From positions 623,306-687,305 of the forward strand of contig NZ_FOTE01000001.1 in NCBI RefSeq assembly GCF_900114475.1: a DNA stretch of 64,000 bases. The letters are read 5' to 3'. The DNA comes from Paenibacillus sp. 1_12. GTDB lineage: Bacteria; Bacillota; Bacilli; Paenibacillales; NBRC-103111. Positions 16,821-26,347 of the stretch are shown here, piece by piece; position 1 is the first letter of the stretch; each line of letters opens with the position of its first letter. A program made the translations under genes and the position numbers. The notes under the pieces were generated by a model, which saw nothing but the letters and a program-made list of their open reading frames with translations, was not told the origin of the DNA and searched no databases.

Positions 16821-18425
16821 TTATATCTTATTGCGGTATTCCGTAGGTGACTGGCCCGAGTAGGCCCGAAACAATTTAAAGAAATAGCTGCTATTGTCAA
16901 AACCAAGCTCCTCTGAGATTTGTTCTACACTTTGATTGGATTGATTCAGCAACTCCCGAGCCCTCTCCATCTTGCTTTTCGTGACAAATTCTACAAACGT
17001 TATTCCAGTTTCCTTTTTAAACATTCGGCTGAAATGGGAATAATTAAGATCTAATCGTTTGGCCATTTCTTCCATACTGATCTTTTCGTGCAGATGCATC
17101 AGCACATAACGCTGGGCCTCGACGATTTCTTTGCGTTTGGAATGATCCTGATGGGTTTGCATGATTTCCATTTTTTCTATTAAAACATGAATTAACCATT
17201 CACCCAGATGATCAAGGGTATCGATCGCATATACAGTGTGCTGCAGCAGCTCAGCACTGTAATTCGTTAAAAAGTACTGCATGACCGTATATTTCAATTC
17301 TATATCCGTAACGATCTTTAACACCCAGCTGCGAACGGAATCCATCGGATATTTATGAAGATTGATGTGTGCAATCCATTTGTTTATGGTCTCTTTTATA
17401 TAGTTAACATCACCATTTAGGATACAATTTTTAAAATCATCGGCAGCTGCTGAATAATGGACAAATAGATCATCCTTAGTTGTCTCCAGCTGCTGATTTT
17501 TTAGGATGCGGTGTTCTCCTGAATAAAAGCGAAAGGTTTTGGCATGCAGTAATAAAGTCACCTGTTTTTTCAATACCGACATCGTATCGCAAACTTCACC
17601 ATAATAAAAAGAGGTTCCAATTTTCATATATCCCCTCATTGAAGCCTGAATCATTTGCAGCTCCTTGTTGATTTCCTCACGAATATTCCGCTGTATCGAC
17701 TTCGGAAATGGATACAAAATATAGTAATGCCGCTCGTTTAGGGTGATGACCACATTCCCTTCAATATTAACCGCTTCGCTGAGCGCATTATCTATGGCGA
17801 ACTGAAGCTGATGCCCGCCTCCAAACCTCGCCTCTAAATCCGTAAAACGTTCAAGCACGCAAAGCACAGGTAAATAGGGTATCTCTTCGGAGAGAAGAAT
17901 GCCTAAACTACGGGCTTTTTCCGTCCATTCTGATAGATTCCATAACGGTTGTTCGATCAAAGCACGCAAAAATGCCGTCCTTAAGGGTGACAGGCTTTGA
18001 ACAGCAACATCCTGCAATTTTTGCCGATCACGGCGAGCTGCTTTTTCTTCGTTCAGCTGAATCGTAAGTTGACTCAATATATCGACCAGCTGTTCGATGC
18101 GAAGTGTTTCTTTTAATATATAATCATTTACATTCAGCTTGACAGCCCTTTGTGCAAATTGAAAATCCTCATGACATGATAAAATAACGGTCTTTAAGTC
18201 AGGATTGATAGCTCTCGCAGCTTCAATTAAATCTAATCCATTCATGATGGGCATTCCAATATCAGTAATCAGGATATCCGGTGGCAGACGTTTACACGCA
18301 AGAGCCGCTTCACCTCCGTCAGAGCAAGCTTGGGTAAGCTCTAACCCGAGTTCTTTCCATGGAATTTTGGCCTCCAGGTATTCAATAACAGGCATATGAT
18401 CGTCAGCTATAATCACTTTATACAT
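16821..18425 (-). CDS. YesN-type response regulator (REC plus AraC HTH)
   Basis: A 534-residue regulator. Residues 1-120 are a receiver domain with Asp8/Asp9, the phosphoacceptor Asp55 in ILITDIGMP and Lys near 105. A long linker region follows. Residues 430-534 are an AraC-type double HTH (ISMEEMAKRLDLNYSHFSRMFKKETGITF, with the second helix pair near SVEQISEELGFDNSSYFFKLFRAYSGQSPTEYR; both are broken here by their turns). It starts 5 bp after the YesM-type kinase stop, so the two form one unit. It likely activates the adjacent sugar transport genes. Confidence 0.93.
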   Translation of the reverse strand: MYKVIIADDHMPVIEYLEAKIPWKELGLELTQACSDGGEAALACKRLPPDILITDIGMPIMNGLDLIEAARAINPDLKTVILSCHEDFQFAQRAVKLNVNDYILKETLRIEQLVDILSQLTIQLNEEKAARRDRQKLQDVAVQSLSPLRTAFLRALIEQPLWNLSEWTEKARSLGILLSEEIPYLPVLCVLERFTDLEARFGGGHQLQFAIDNALSEAVNIEGNVVITLNERHYYILYPFPKSIQRNIREEINKELQMIQASMRGYMKIGTSFYYGEVCDTMSVLKKQVTLLLHAKTFRFYSGEHRILKNQQLETTKDDLFVHYSAAADDFKNCILNGDVNYIKETINKWIAHINLHKYPMDSVRSWVLKIVTDIELKYTVMQYFLTNYSAELLQHTVYAIDTLDHLGEWLIHVLIEKMEIMQTHQDHSKRKEIVEAQRYVLMHLHEKISMEEMAKRLDLNYSHFSRMFKKETGITFVEFVTKSKMERARELLNQSNQSVEQISEELGFDNSSYFFKLFRAYSGQSPTEYRNKI

Positions 18426-18430
18426 AAGTT

Positions 18431-20197
18431 TTATTCTCCATTTTTAATTGGGATCATGAACAGGATCGTCGTACCTTGATTCAATTCACTTTCTATCGTC
18501 ATTTGAAACCGCTCACCATAAATTAACTTTAACCGTTCATATACATTGGAAAGTCCTATTCCGCCAGATATGGGCTTGCTTCCATGGTGGGTAGATTCTT
18601 CTATGATTTGTCGCTTATTCAGGAGCAAGCTTTCCTTCAGCTGGCCCAATGTCTCTGAATCCATGCCAAGTCCATTGTCCGTAAGTGAAATCAACAAGCT
18701 TTCTTCTACTTGATCCACATGTATCGTGATGCAGCCGCTTTTTCGGGAAAAGCCATGCTTATAAGCATTTTCAATAATGGGTTGGAGTATGAACCGCGGA
18801 ACGGTCTCGAGAAGAAGCTCCGAATTCAACTGGATACGAGAAACGACCGGATGCCTTGTCGTAAAATTCATCAAGTCCATATACTGCTTGGCCATCTCGA
18901 TTTCAGCAACCAAAGACACAAATTCTTGTTGGGTTGAAATGGTAGATCGCAGTAAGGTTGATAAAGAACCGATCAGTTCGGCGTTCTCATGATCATCTTT
19001 CATGAGCAGCTTTAAACGGATGGAGCTAAGCACATTAAACAGGAAATGAGGATGAATTTGTGCATGCAGCATGGCAATTTCGGCTTGCCGCTTAAGCTCC
19101 TGCTCAAGCTTAACTTGCTCCAGCATTTGAATAATACGGTCAAGCATTTGATCGAAAGCACGACCCAGACGCCCTACTTCATCTCTTCCTCTTATGTTGG
19201 ATCGTATCTCAATATCACCAGCTTCAACCTTAAGTGCAACCTGGCCGAGCACTTGAATGGGTTTTGTAAATTTACGCAGCAAATACGCAAGGATAAAAAT
19301 AAATCCAACAACAAACAACACTTGTAAAACCAAACCAGATCGGGAGATATTGTTCAATCTATCCGTCAATTGCTCGTAAGGAGCCAGACTAACCAAGGTC
19401 CAGCCTGCATGACGAAGGGGGACCGCTACATGGAGGTGCGTTTGACCATGCAAGCTAATAGTCTCCGGGGACTCAATAATCCCTTTCTGAATAAGGTGTT
19501 TGAAGTCATCTCCAATGTACATCTTATCTCTATGGGACAGTATGCGGCTATTCGGGTCCAACAGAAAAATTTCCTCGGAAAATTTATCAAAAATATGACT
19601 GAACGTAGTCTCCGTTCGGCTTACAATTAAATATGCAATCGGATTGGATGAGCTATCTGTTAATACTCTGGCTGTCATGATGACATAAGGATTCTCTTCT
19701 GCCTGAGACTTTATATAATTAGGCTGAACGCCTATAAAAAGTGTATCGAGGGCTGAATAGTGAGATAATTCACCAAGCCATGATTGCTTCCTGAAATCCG
19801 TAGGTTCAAATTCATAATACGAATAACTGGAATAGTAACGGCCATCCATCATGAGTAGAGTAAGCTTCATATCCGGCTTATCGTTAACCAGCTGTTCCAG
19901 TTTCGTCGTGACCGCCTTCGATACCAAAGGTCCAGATGTTCCTTGAAGCAAGCTCTTCAGCTCCGAATCAAATTGTATCATGTTCGATACCGCTACCATC
20001 TCGTCGATGACCTTGTTGATTTGAGTCTGTACATTTTGCAAGGTCTGATTGGCACTCTCCAGCGTATGCTCGCGAATAATCCGCTGCGAAAAAACATTGG
20101 TGATATACAGCATGATCAGAGTAGGCAAAATTAAACAAGCAATCGATGTCATAATTATTTTTTTTCTAAGCGATAGATTTTGCAAAAATAAGTTCAT
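18431..20197 (-). CDS. YesM-type sensor histidine kinase
   Basis: A 588-residue membrane kinase. TM1 is at about 13-35, an extracellular sensing domain at 36-285, TM2 at 287-308 and HAMP at 309-360. The HisKA_7TM/YesM-type phosphoacceptor is His384 in QIHPHFLFNVLSS, and a HATPase domain (NAYKHGF; LTDNGLGM; GGIGLSNVYERL) ends at 585. It partners the YesN regulator directly downstream and probably senses an oligosaccharide or its binding protein. Confidence 0.93.
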   Translation of the reverse strand: MNLFLQNLSLRKKIIMTSIACLILPTLIMLYITNVFSQRIIREHTLESANQTLQNVQTQINKVIDEMVAVSNMIQFDSELKSLLQGTSGPLVSKAVTTKLEQLVNDKPDMKLTLLMMDGRYYSSYSYYEFEPTDFRKQSWLGELSHYSALDTLFIGVQPNYIKSQAEENPYVIMTARVLTDSSSNPIAYLIVSRTETTFSHIFDKFSEEIFLLDPNSRILSHRDKMYIGDDFKHLIQKGIIESPETISLHGQTHLHVAVPLRHAGWTLVSLAPYEQLTDRLNNISRSGLVLQVLFVVGFIFILAYLLRKFTKPIQVLGQVALKVEAGDIEIRSNIRGRDEVGRLGRAFDQMLDRIIQMLEQVKLEQELKRQAEIAMLHAQIHPHFLFNVLSSIRLKLLMKDDHENAELIGSLSTLLRSTISTQQEFVSLVAEIEMAKQYMDLMNFTTRHPVVSRIQLNSELLLETVPRFILQPIIENAYKHGFSRKSGCITIHVDQVEESLLISLTDNGLGMDSETLGQLKESLLLNKRQIIEESTHHGSKPISGGIGLSNVYERLKLIYGERFQMTIESELNQGTTILFMIPIKNGE

Positions 20198-20321
20198 TAT
20201 AAGCTCCTATTGTAGAGACTAAAGAACAAACAACAGAAGACATCTTGCTCAGGAGCCAGATGCCATTCCGTTAACTACTAGATTATATCATGAAAGAAAC
20301 CTGATGGTGTATGCGTTGGTT

Positions 20322-22082
20322 TTAAATACGGGTATCCCATACGCCGCAGAACGCATCCACTTCGCTAACTCCTTTAAAGGTCGATTCGCCGGTGATCTTG
20401 GAAATCGTTTCCTGGATGATGGTTCTGGTAGGCGCGTACGCGTTGATGTAGGTCTTGACCATCGGCACATCATACAAATGAAACGGATTGTTCAGGGAAA
20501 CAAATACGGTCGGCATCGATGTGACATACCATGGAATCTCGCTGCTCATCGGTGAGGACCACTTGATACGAGCATAATTTTGTTGGGCAAAATCCTGAAC
20601 ATTTGCAAACAAGATCACCGCATCATATGCATCTGTAAATGCTGAAATCTTCTCACGTTTAAATCGTTGGACAGCAATTGGCGCTTTCTTGTCATCAGCA
20701 CTTTCCTGTTTGGCTCGCGCCATCTGCTCGGAAGGTGTTTCATACAAGGTGACGGCGAAGCCTGCTTTCTCCAATTCTTCAACGATCATATCTTTGACGC
20801 CTTGCTGTTTTTGCCCAAAAAATACGAGGTCATCACCGAGAACATACACCATAATTCGACGATGCGTCTCCGGCTTAAGAGGCAAATCCGCACGCGTTTG
20901 TTTCACAAGCGTGATGGATTGATCAGCAACTTCTCTCGCCATTGCCTTATGCTCTTCACATCCGACTACACTTAGAGCTGTTTTCGGCGGTACAAGCGTG
21001 CCTGCTTGCTGTTTACCAGGCAAACCAAGGGAAGCCTTTAAACCTAAGATGCGAGTAAGCGCGTCTGTCAGACGTTGTTCGGTAATAATTCCATCCTTGT
21101 ATCCATCCATCATAAACTGAAAATCCTCTTCGGGATCATTAAAAAACAAGAACATGTCGCAGCCAGCCGCTATAGCGTACGGTAATTGGTCTGAGCGTTT
21201 CATAGCCGATGTAAGTCCCAACATCGCAGAAGCATCAGTAAGCACCAGTCCATTAAATCCAAGCTGCTCGCGCAGCAGACCCGTAACTAATTCTGGCGAT
21301 AAGGTTGCAGGCAGGATATCTGCATCTGTCATATTGGGGTTTAACCTACGGGAGTATGCAGGTAATTTGATATGACCGATCATCACGCTCTGAACCCCTG
21401 CTTCAATCATCCCTTGATACACCTTGCCATAGGTTTGATCCCATTCTTCGCATGACTTCGTATTGACACTCGCTAATAAATGATGATCACGCTCGTCCAC
21501 ACCATCACCAGGGAAATGCTTCATCGCTGCAGCAAAGCCGCTCTGACTGATCCCGTTAAAATAGGCTTTGGACATGTCCAGAACAACATCCGGCTTATCG
21601 CTGAAGCAGCGTGTCATTGTTACCGGATTTCGCCAGTTGTAGTTAATATCAACCACAGGTGCAAATGACCAGTTGCATCCAACCGCGGCTCCTTCAACAC
21701 CACTTACATACCCTAATTGATAAGCATATTTAGAATCCTGAGTAGCCCCGATTTGTACATGAGTACCAATCAATGTCCCATCTGTACAAGCCCCGTTGCC
21801 GCCCGATTCCGTATTCGCCGCAATCAGTAATGGAATCTTGCTGTTTTCCTGCAAATATTTATTTTGCTCATAGATCGTTTCTGCATTATTGGGATTATAC
21901 CGCACCCCGCCAATATGATACTTTTCCAGTATTTCCTTTAAATATTCCTGATCATGACGGTATCCTAAATTAATAAACAGCTGTCCAATCTTTTCTTCGA
22001 TCGTCATGGAGGCAATCATCGTTTCTACCCATTTGATATCTTCGTCGCTTAAGTGAAAAGGTTTTGCTTTTAAATCCACCAT
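20322..22082 (-). CDS. Glycoside hydrolase family 3 enzyme (beta-N-acetylhexosaminidase-like)
   Basis: A 586-residue cytoplasmic enzyme. Residues 20-350 form the GH3 barrel with MTIEEKIGQLFINLGY, the KHFPGDGVDERDHH loop, which matches the NagZ-type His/Asp acid-base region, and GLVLTDASAML with the nucleophile Asp. A C-terminal alpha/beta domain follows (ITLVKQTRADLPLKPE onward). The ATG at 22082 follows AAAAAAGGAG; an open frame runs further upstream to 22313 but crosses an inverted-repeat element and has no ribosome site. It has no signal peptide, so it acts on imported oligosaccharide. It sits downstream of the two permease genes. Confidence 0.88.
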   Translation of the reverse strand: MVDLKAKPFHLSDEDIKWVETMIASMTIEEKIGQLFINLGYRHDQEYLKEILEKYHIGGVRYNPNNAETIYEQNKYLQENSKIPLLIAANTESGGNGACTDGTLIGTHVQIGATQDSKYAYQLGYVSGVEGAAVGCNWSFAPVVDINYNWRNPVTMTRCFSDKPDVVLDMSKAYFNGISQSGFAAAMKHFPGDGVDERDHHLLASVNTKSCEEWDQTYGKVYQGMIEAGVQSVMIGHIKLPAYSRRLNPNMTDADILPATLSPELVTGLLREQLGFNGLVLTDASAMLGLTSAMKRSDQLPYAIAAGCDMFLFFNDPEEDFQFMMDGYKDGIITEQRLTDALTRILGLKASLGLPGKQQAGTLVPPKTALSVVGCEEHKAMAREVADQSITLVKQTRADLPLKPETHRRIMVYVLGDDLVFFGQKQQGVKDMIVEELEKAGFAVTLYETPSEQMARAKQESADDKKAPIAVQRFKREKISAFTDAYDAVILFANVQDFAQQNYARIKWSSPMSSEIPWYVTSMPTVFVSLNNPFHLYDVPMVKTYINAYAPTRTIIQETISKITGESTFKGVSEVDAFCGVWDTRI

Positions 22083-22122
22083 AGTTCTCAGACTCCTTTT
22101 TTGGTTGAGATTGGCCGTTCTG

Positions 22123-22320
22123 TATAAGATGAACCAAACATCCAGACAGCAAGGAGACGCTGCGAAAGCAGACCCTTCTTCCAATCGCTGTTGCAGCCAG
22201 ATTCTTTCGATTCTTAGCCCTATACGGGTAAGAATCCGTCTGCAAAGGCGAACACTTCGTTTCTCCAGAAGGGTCCGCTTTCTCCGCTTGGGCTGTATGT
22301 TTCCTTGGTTCATCTTATAT
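22123..22320. repeat. 198-bp inverted-repeat element (MITE-like or long mRNA hairpin)
   Basis: Perfect 15-bp ends TATAAGATGAACCAA (22123-22137) and their complement (22306-22320). The arms continue as imperfect complements for about 95 bp each; shared blocks include GCGAAAGCAGACCCTTCT against GAGAAAGCGGACCCTTCT. The centre is GATTCTTA...TAAGAATC. The ends carry TA/TATA. It fills the gap between the permease gene (stop 22337) and the GH3 gene (start 22082). No transposase inside. Confidence 0.75.
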
Positions 22321-22336
22321 AGCTGCTAGTTGTAGT

Positions 22337-23167
22337 TTATCCCTTTACACTGCCCATAGCTACACCTTCAATAACATGCTTTTGTCCAATAATAAATATG
22401 ATCAACAGCGGCAAAATAGCCGAAACAGCGCCCGCCATAATCAGAGAATAAAATTCACCATTCGCATCCGCAAACTTACGCATACCGATCTGAAGTGTAA
22501 ACAACGCATCCGACCGGATAAAAATCAACGGGTTTTGGTAATCATTCCAGGTCCATATGAATCGCAAGATCATGTAAGTCGCCAATGCCGGCTTAACCAG
22601 TGGAACGGTGATCTTGGAAAAGATAATCCAGTGATTCGCCCCGTCGATCCGAGCCGATTCAATAATTTCATTATGAATCCCCATGAAAAACTGTCTCAGT
22701 AGAAATGTCCCCAGAACCCCCGAGGCACCTAACAAAATCAGACTGATATGGCTGTCAAATAATCCGATCCAACGCATCATAATAAATTGCGGCACCAATA
22801 TGGCTTGGGAAGGAATCATAAACGTCACCAGCACGAGAACAAACAGCATATCCCGCCCCTTGAAGGTTACCTTGGAAAAACCATAGGCAGCCATGCATGA
22901 GATGAGTAATGAAAACATGGTTGTCAATACGGAAACCTTCAGACTGTTCCAATAATATAGAGAAAAGGGCAGCGCTCCCGCCCATACCTCTGTATAATTT
23001 TCTACCGCTCTCCATGTCGTCGGAATCCATTGAATGGGATAGGCTAGTACCTCCAGTTCTGGCTTGAAGGACGCTGAGATCATCCAAATGAAAGGCAAAA
23101 TGAAGAATATTCCCGCACCCGCCATTATTACAGTAACTAATGCACGATCAAGACGAATTGATTTCAT
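22337..23167 (-). CDS. ABC sugar permease, MalG/LacG type
   Basis: A 276-residue membrane protein with six hydrophobic segments. The EAA loop that contacts the ATPase is ESARIDGANHWIIFSKITVP (about 185-205). The typical C-terminal end GVAMGSVKG is present. It lies 12 bp after the partner permease. No ATPase gene is present; binding proteins at 24895 and 26348 are the likely partners. Confidence 0.92.
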   Translation of the reverse strand: MKSIRLDRALVTVIMAGAGIFFILPFIWMISASFKPELEVLAYPIQWIPTTWRAVENYTEVWAGALPFSLYYWNSLKVSVLTTMFSLLISCMAAYGFSKVTFKGRDMLFVLVLVTFMIPSQAILVPQFIMMRWIGLFDSHISLILLGASGVLGTFLLRQFFMGIHNEIIESARIDGANHWIIFSKITVPLVKPALATYMILRFIWTWNDYQNPLIFIRSDALFTLQIGMRKFADANGEFYSLIMAGAVSAILPLLIIFIIGQKHVIEGVAMGSVKG

Positions 23168-23179
23168 AGGAACACCTCC

Positions 23180-24124
23180 TTAATAGTTTACCCATTTCTT
23201 TTGACCTACCCATTGAATAAGCGTAATCACAAGAATGAAGAGCAGTAATACGATACCCATCGCTGAAGCATAACCCGACTTCAAATTAATGAAGGCCGTT
23301 TCATATAAGTAAAACACGATGACGGAAGTGGACCCCGCAGGTCCGCCGTTCGTCAGGATCATAATGAGATCAAAAGCTTTAAAAGAAGCGACCAGCCCGG
23401 TTATTAATAGAAAGAAAGTCGTTGGCGAAAGCATCTGCAGGGTGATGGAGAAAAATTGGCGAACGGGCGTGGCTCCATCAATATCAGCGGCTTCATACAA
23501 GTCCTTCGGTATATTCTGCAGCCCAGCCATAAATATAATCATATTAAATCCCAGAGAAGACCATACCATAATAATCATAACGGACAGCAGCGCATAATGC
23601 GTATCCGCAAGCCATAATGGCGGGTTATCGAACCCGATTGACTTTAAGAAGCCATTGATCGGTCCGTTAGTAGGATGAAATAATACCCTCCACAATACAG
23701 CAACAGCAACAAAGCTGGATATGAACGGCATAAAATAGACGACCTTGAAAAAGGTTTTGAAGTACGTCGCTTTATTAATAAGCACCGCCAATACTAAGGA
23801 AAGGAATAGCGATACCGGTACAACAGCCATCAACGCGATGTTATTTTTCATGGAAAGAATAAACTCATCATCATGAAACAGCTTTACATAATTAGAGAAC
23901 CCTACGGATTTGATATTCTCTAGACCTGATATAAAGTTCCAATCGGTGAAGCTGATAATTCCAGAGAGCAGAATCGGGATAATGGTAAGCACGGTGGTCG
24001 TTATGAGCATAGGTGCGGTAAAAAAGAATCCAGCCCACGCCTCACTATCGGAACGCTTACGTGTTTGCTGCAAAGTCTTCTTGGATACGGTAACGTGCGA
24101 GCTTTCCATCAAACCTTGTTTCAA
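23180..24124 (-). CDS. ABC sugar permease, MalF/LacF type
   Basis: A 314-residue membrane protein with six segments and an EAA loop near YEAADIDGATPVRQFFSITL (about 210-230). I chose TTG 24124, 7 nt after GAGG; GTG 24133 sits on that site, and ATG 24109 with AAGG is an alternative. It is first in the permease-GH3-YesM-YesN series, all on the minus strand. Confidence 0.9.
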   Translation of the reverse strand: MKQGLMESSHVTVSKKTLQQTRKRSDSEAWAGFFFTAPMLITTTVLTIIPILLSGIISFTDWNFISGLENIKSVGFSNYVKLFHDDEFILSMKNNIALMAVVPVSLFLSLVLAVLINKATYFKTFFKVVYFMPFISSFVAVAVLWRVLFHPTNGPINGFLKSIGFDNPPLWLADTHYALLSVMIIMVWSSLGFNMIIFMAGLQNIPKDLYEAADIDGATPVRQFFSITLQMLSPTTFFLLITGLVASFKAFDLIMILTNGGPAGSTSVIVFYLYETAFINLKSGYASAMGIVLLLFILVITLIQWVGQKKWVNY

Positions 24125-24310
24125 ATTGATCACCTCATGTTGTTCGGATATGCTTTCATTATAGGGAGCTGAAGGAGCAAAAACATCGAAGAAATTTTTC
24201 TATTGGAAAAATTATTTGCGCGCTTTTCTGTCGACTTGTCAACGGAGGACCCAACCCAAAGTTTCCTTAACAAACAGGCAGCAATTTCGTTATCATTGCA
24301 TAAAAATTTC

Positions 24311-24327
24311 TGTTTTTGCAAAAATCA
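24311..24327. promoter_or_regulatory. TTTTTGCAAAAA palindrome upstream of the permease operon
   Basis: TGTTTTTGCAAAAATCA, a near-palindrome with AT-rich flanks, in the 279-bp gap between the permease operon and the divergent 24404 gene. Its complement matches the perfect palindrome at 27806-27821, upstream of a binding-protein gene, with extra similarity on both sides. It may be the binding site of the local YesN or another regulator. Confidence 0.45.
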
Positions 24328-24403
24328 TTTGATGTGCTGAGGTTTGTATTACCTTATAGTAAGGTTAGACATTCTTTTATTGGCAATCATGAAGGAGGTT
24401 ATC

Positions 24404-24793
24404 ATGCGAGTAGATTTAAAACAAAAAATACTTTTATCATTCTATCTGGAGTATCAAAAGGATTCATCAAATTTGATGGATATTGATCATCATATAATCG
24501 GGGTAGAACCTGATCTATTTGTATCAGCACTAGAGAAATTAGAAAATGAAGAACTAATCATTTATGAACTTACCTATCCTTCAGCTAATCCTAAAATTGT
24601 GTCTTACGTTGCCATCACTCGCAGAGGAATCGATTACATTGAAAATAAGTTCGGCATTGATTCCGTTCTAAGTGGGCCAGAAAAGGTATCCAAGGCTGTA
24701 ATGTCTCTCAAGCATTCTGCAGAAATCTCCAAGCTTTTAGCCAATCTACATATTCCGGTTCCCGTATGTAATAGGAACAGAGTGTCGATTTGA
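24404..24793 (+). CDS. Small winged-helix-like protein (YjcQ-like)
   Basis: A 129-residue protein starting at ATG 24404 right after AAGGAGGTTATC. Residues 5-95 look like a winged helix: two helices, a recognition helix (PDLFVSALEKLENEELI), then a wing with YVAITRRGIDYIENKF. This resembles the YjcQ/phage-type small wHTH family. It is transcribed against the surrounding transport genes and splits permeases from binding proteins, so it could regulate them. No effector domain is visible. Confidence 0.65.
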   Translation: MRVDLKQKILLSFYLEYQKDSSNLMDIDHHIIGVEPDLFVSALEKLENEELIIYELTYPSANPKIVSYVAITRRGIDYIENKFGIDSVLSGPEKVSKAVMSLKHSAEISKLLANLHIPVPVCNRNRVSI

Positions 24794-24815
24794 AGCCATA
24801 ATTGATTCGGACCGC

Positions 24816-24853
24816 CAAAAAATCCCAAGGAAAAGCTTCCTCGGGATTTTTGC
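24816..24853. terminator. Bidirectional terminator
   Basis: AAAAATCCC-AAGGAA and TTCCTC-GGGATTTTT pair around AAGC. It ends the wHTH gene (+) and the binding-protein gene (-), which converge here. Confidence 0.85.
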
Positions 24854-24894
24854 TTTGCAACCTTTATGATTTCATTTTACAGGTTCAGTTTTTT

Positions 24895-26235
24895 CTATTT
24901 ACTGTTATTTTTTATGATTTCCTGAATTTTTTGTTCAGCATTATAAATGGTCGTTTCTCGATCTACTTCGCCAAGCAAAAATTTTTCAACTTCCTTCACA
25001 TAAGCATTATCGATTTCATCATGATAAGGGGTCGGAATGTTGAATTTTTGCGCAATGCTGTTGTTCATCACATACAATAAAGTTTCCTTATCGACTTTAT
25101 CCGGTGTTTTGGAGGAAGCAATGATGTTATCAAGTACGCGGGAGACATCCGCTTTTTTCCATGATGGGATATATTTGCCTTGCAGCGTTATCCCTTCCGT
25201 TGTGTACCAACGCACGAATTGGTAAGCTTCTTCCTTATGCTTCGACTTGGCATACACACCCATAAGATCTCCACCTGATGTGGTTGTGATGGGGTCGTTC
25301 TTATTTACTTTAGGATAAGGGGCGAATACCGTTTTGTAGGTTGCAGGCAATTTATCCGTTCCCCCGGTTTCTGGAATCATATAATCACCTATGAGAATCA
25401 TACTCACCTTTTCATTGAAATATTGCTGTCTATAGCTCAGCTTTTGGCTGATTGTTTCCGAATACGGAGTAGCTGATTGATCAATAATTTCAGCCTGTTT
25501 TCGAATATCTAATGAGCGTCTAATTAGCGGATTATCGATATTAGGTGTCTTGCTATCGGTCCTATACAGGTAATAGTTGTCCATCTGATTGATCTGCGCG
25601 ATTTGATAATAAGAAGGAAATGTATGGAAGAAAGTTCCGTACCTTTTATTCGTCCCTTCACCCTTGGTCAGCTTCTTCGAATAGTCGAGAAACTCGTCCC
25701 ATGTCCAATCCTTGGGAATCGGCAGGCCTGCTTCGTTCAAATGATTGTTGTTCAGCATAACGAAAAAAGTCGTTTTCTTGGCGGGAAGTGCATAGGTCTT
25801 CTCCCCGATCGACGGGTCAATATAATATTCATCCTGAACCTTATATCCGTCCTTTGCAATGAATGGGTTTAAAGGCTCCAGCATTTTCATAGCTGCGCGC
25901 TGTGTATAATATTGAAGCTGAGAGAACAGCATGACATCAATCTGGTCTCCAGATGCGGCAGCAAGATCAAGCTTTCTCAAATATTCTACTGAATTATTAT
26001 CCCCGGCAGTTACAGATTCAATCTTAATATGCGGATACTTTTTCTCGAATTCCTTATATACGGTTTTCCAATTGTCTTGGCTCTCATTGTACCAAAAGTA
26101 AAATTTCAGTATAACTTTTTCAGACTTATTATCGACAGTCTCTGAAACGGCAGCATTAGGGCCATTCATACACCCGCTGAGCAATCCTGCAATGATTGAA
26201 ATAGCAGCTAGACTACAAGCTATTGGTTTACGCAT
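24895..26235 (-). CDS. Sugar-binding lipoprotein (SBP), tandem paralogue 1
   Basis: A 446-residue family-1 extracellular binding protein. It has a signal peptide with lipobox LLSGC, then KVILKFYFWYNESQDNW and the usual WTWDEFLDYSKKLTKGEG hinge region and GGDLMGVYAKSKHKEEAYQFVRW motif. ATG 26235 follows AAGGGGG; the upstream extension to 26274 has no site. It is very similar (roughly three quarters identical by eye) to the gene at 26348-27694, 112 bp upstream. It is likely the receptor for the permeases at 22337-24124. Confidence 0.92.
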   Translation of the reverse strand: MRKPIACSLAAISIIAGLLSGCMNGPNAAVSETVDNKSEKVILKFYFWYNESQDNWKTVYKEFEKKYPHIKIESVTAGDNNSVEYLRKLDLAAASGDQIDVMLFSQLQYYTQRAAMKMLEPLNPFIAKDGYKVQDEYYIDPSIGEKTYALPAKKTTFFVMLNNNHLNEAGLPIPKDWTWDEFLDYSKKLTKGEGTNKRYGTFFHTFPSYYQIAQINQMDNYYLYRTDSKTPNIDNPLIRRSLDIRKQAEIIDQSATPYSETISQKLSYRQQYFNEKVSMILIGDYMIPETGGTDKLPATYKTVFAPYPKVNKNDPITTTSGGDLMGVYAKSKHKEEAYQFVRWYTTEGITLQGKYIPSWKKADVSRVLDNIIASSKTPDKVDKETLLYVMNNSIAQKFNIPTPYHDEIDNAYVKEVEKFLLGEVDRETTIYNAEQKIQEIIKNNSK

Positions 26236-26347
26236 CTTGTGCCCCCTTGTCTCCTCATGTAGCAACTGCTTCATTTCATGTTATGCCCTTATACAGGAAA
26301 AATCAACGGCCGCCTCAGATCGTCTGAGAGAACCGTTGATTTTGAAA

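Noticed and set aside
20176-20190. Third copy of the TTTTGCAAAAA palindrome
   Set aside because: It lies inside the first codons of the histidine kinase (LFLQN) and lacks the flanks shared by the other two.
22083-22313. N-terminal extension of the GH3 gene
   Set aside because: It reads through the inverted-repeat element; the composition is Arg/Leu-rich noise and the ribosome site lies before ATG 22082.
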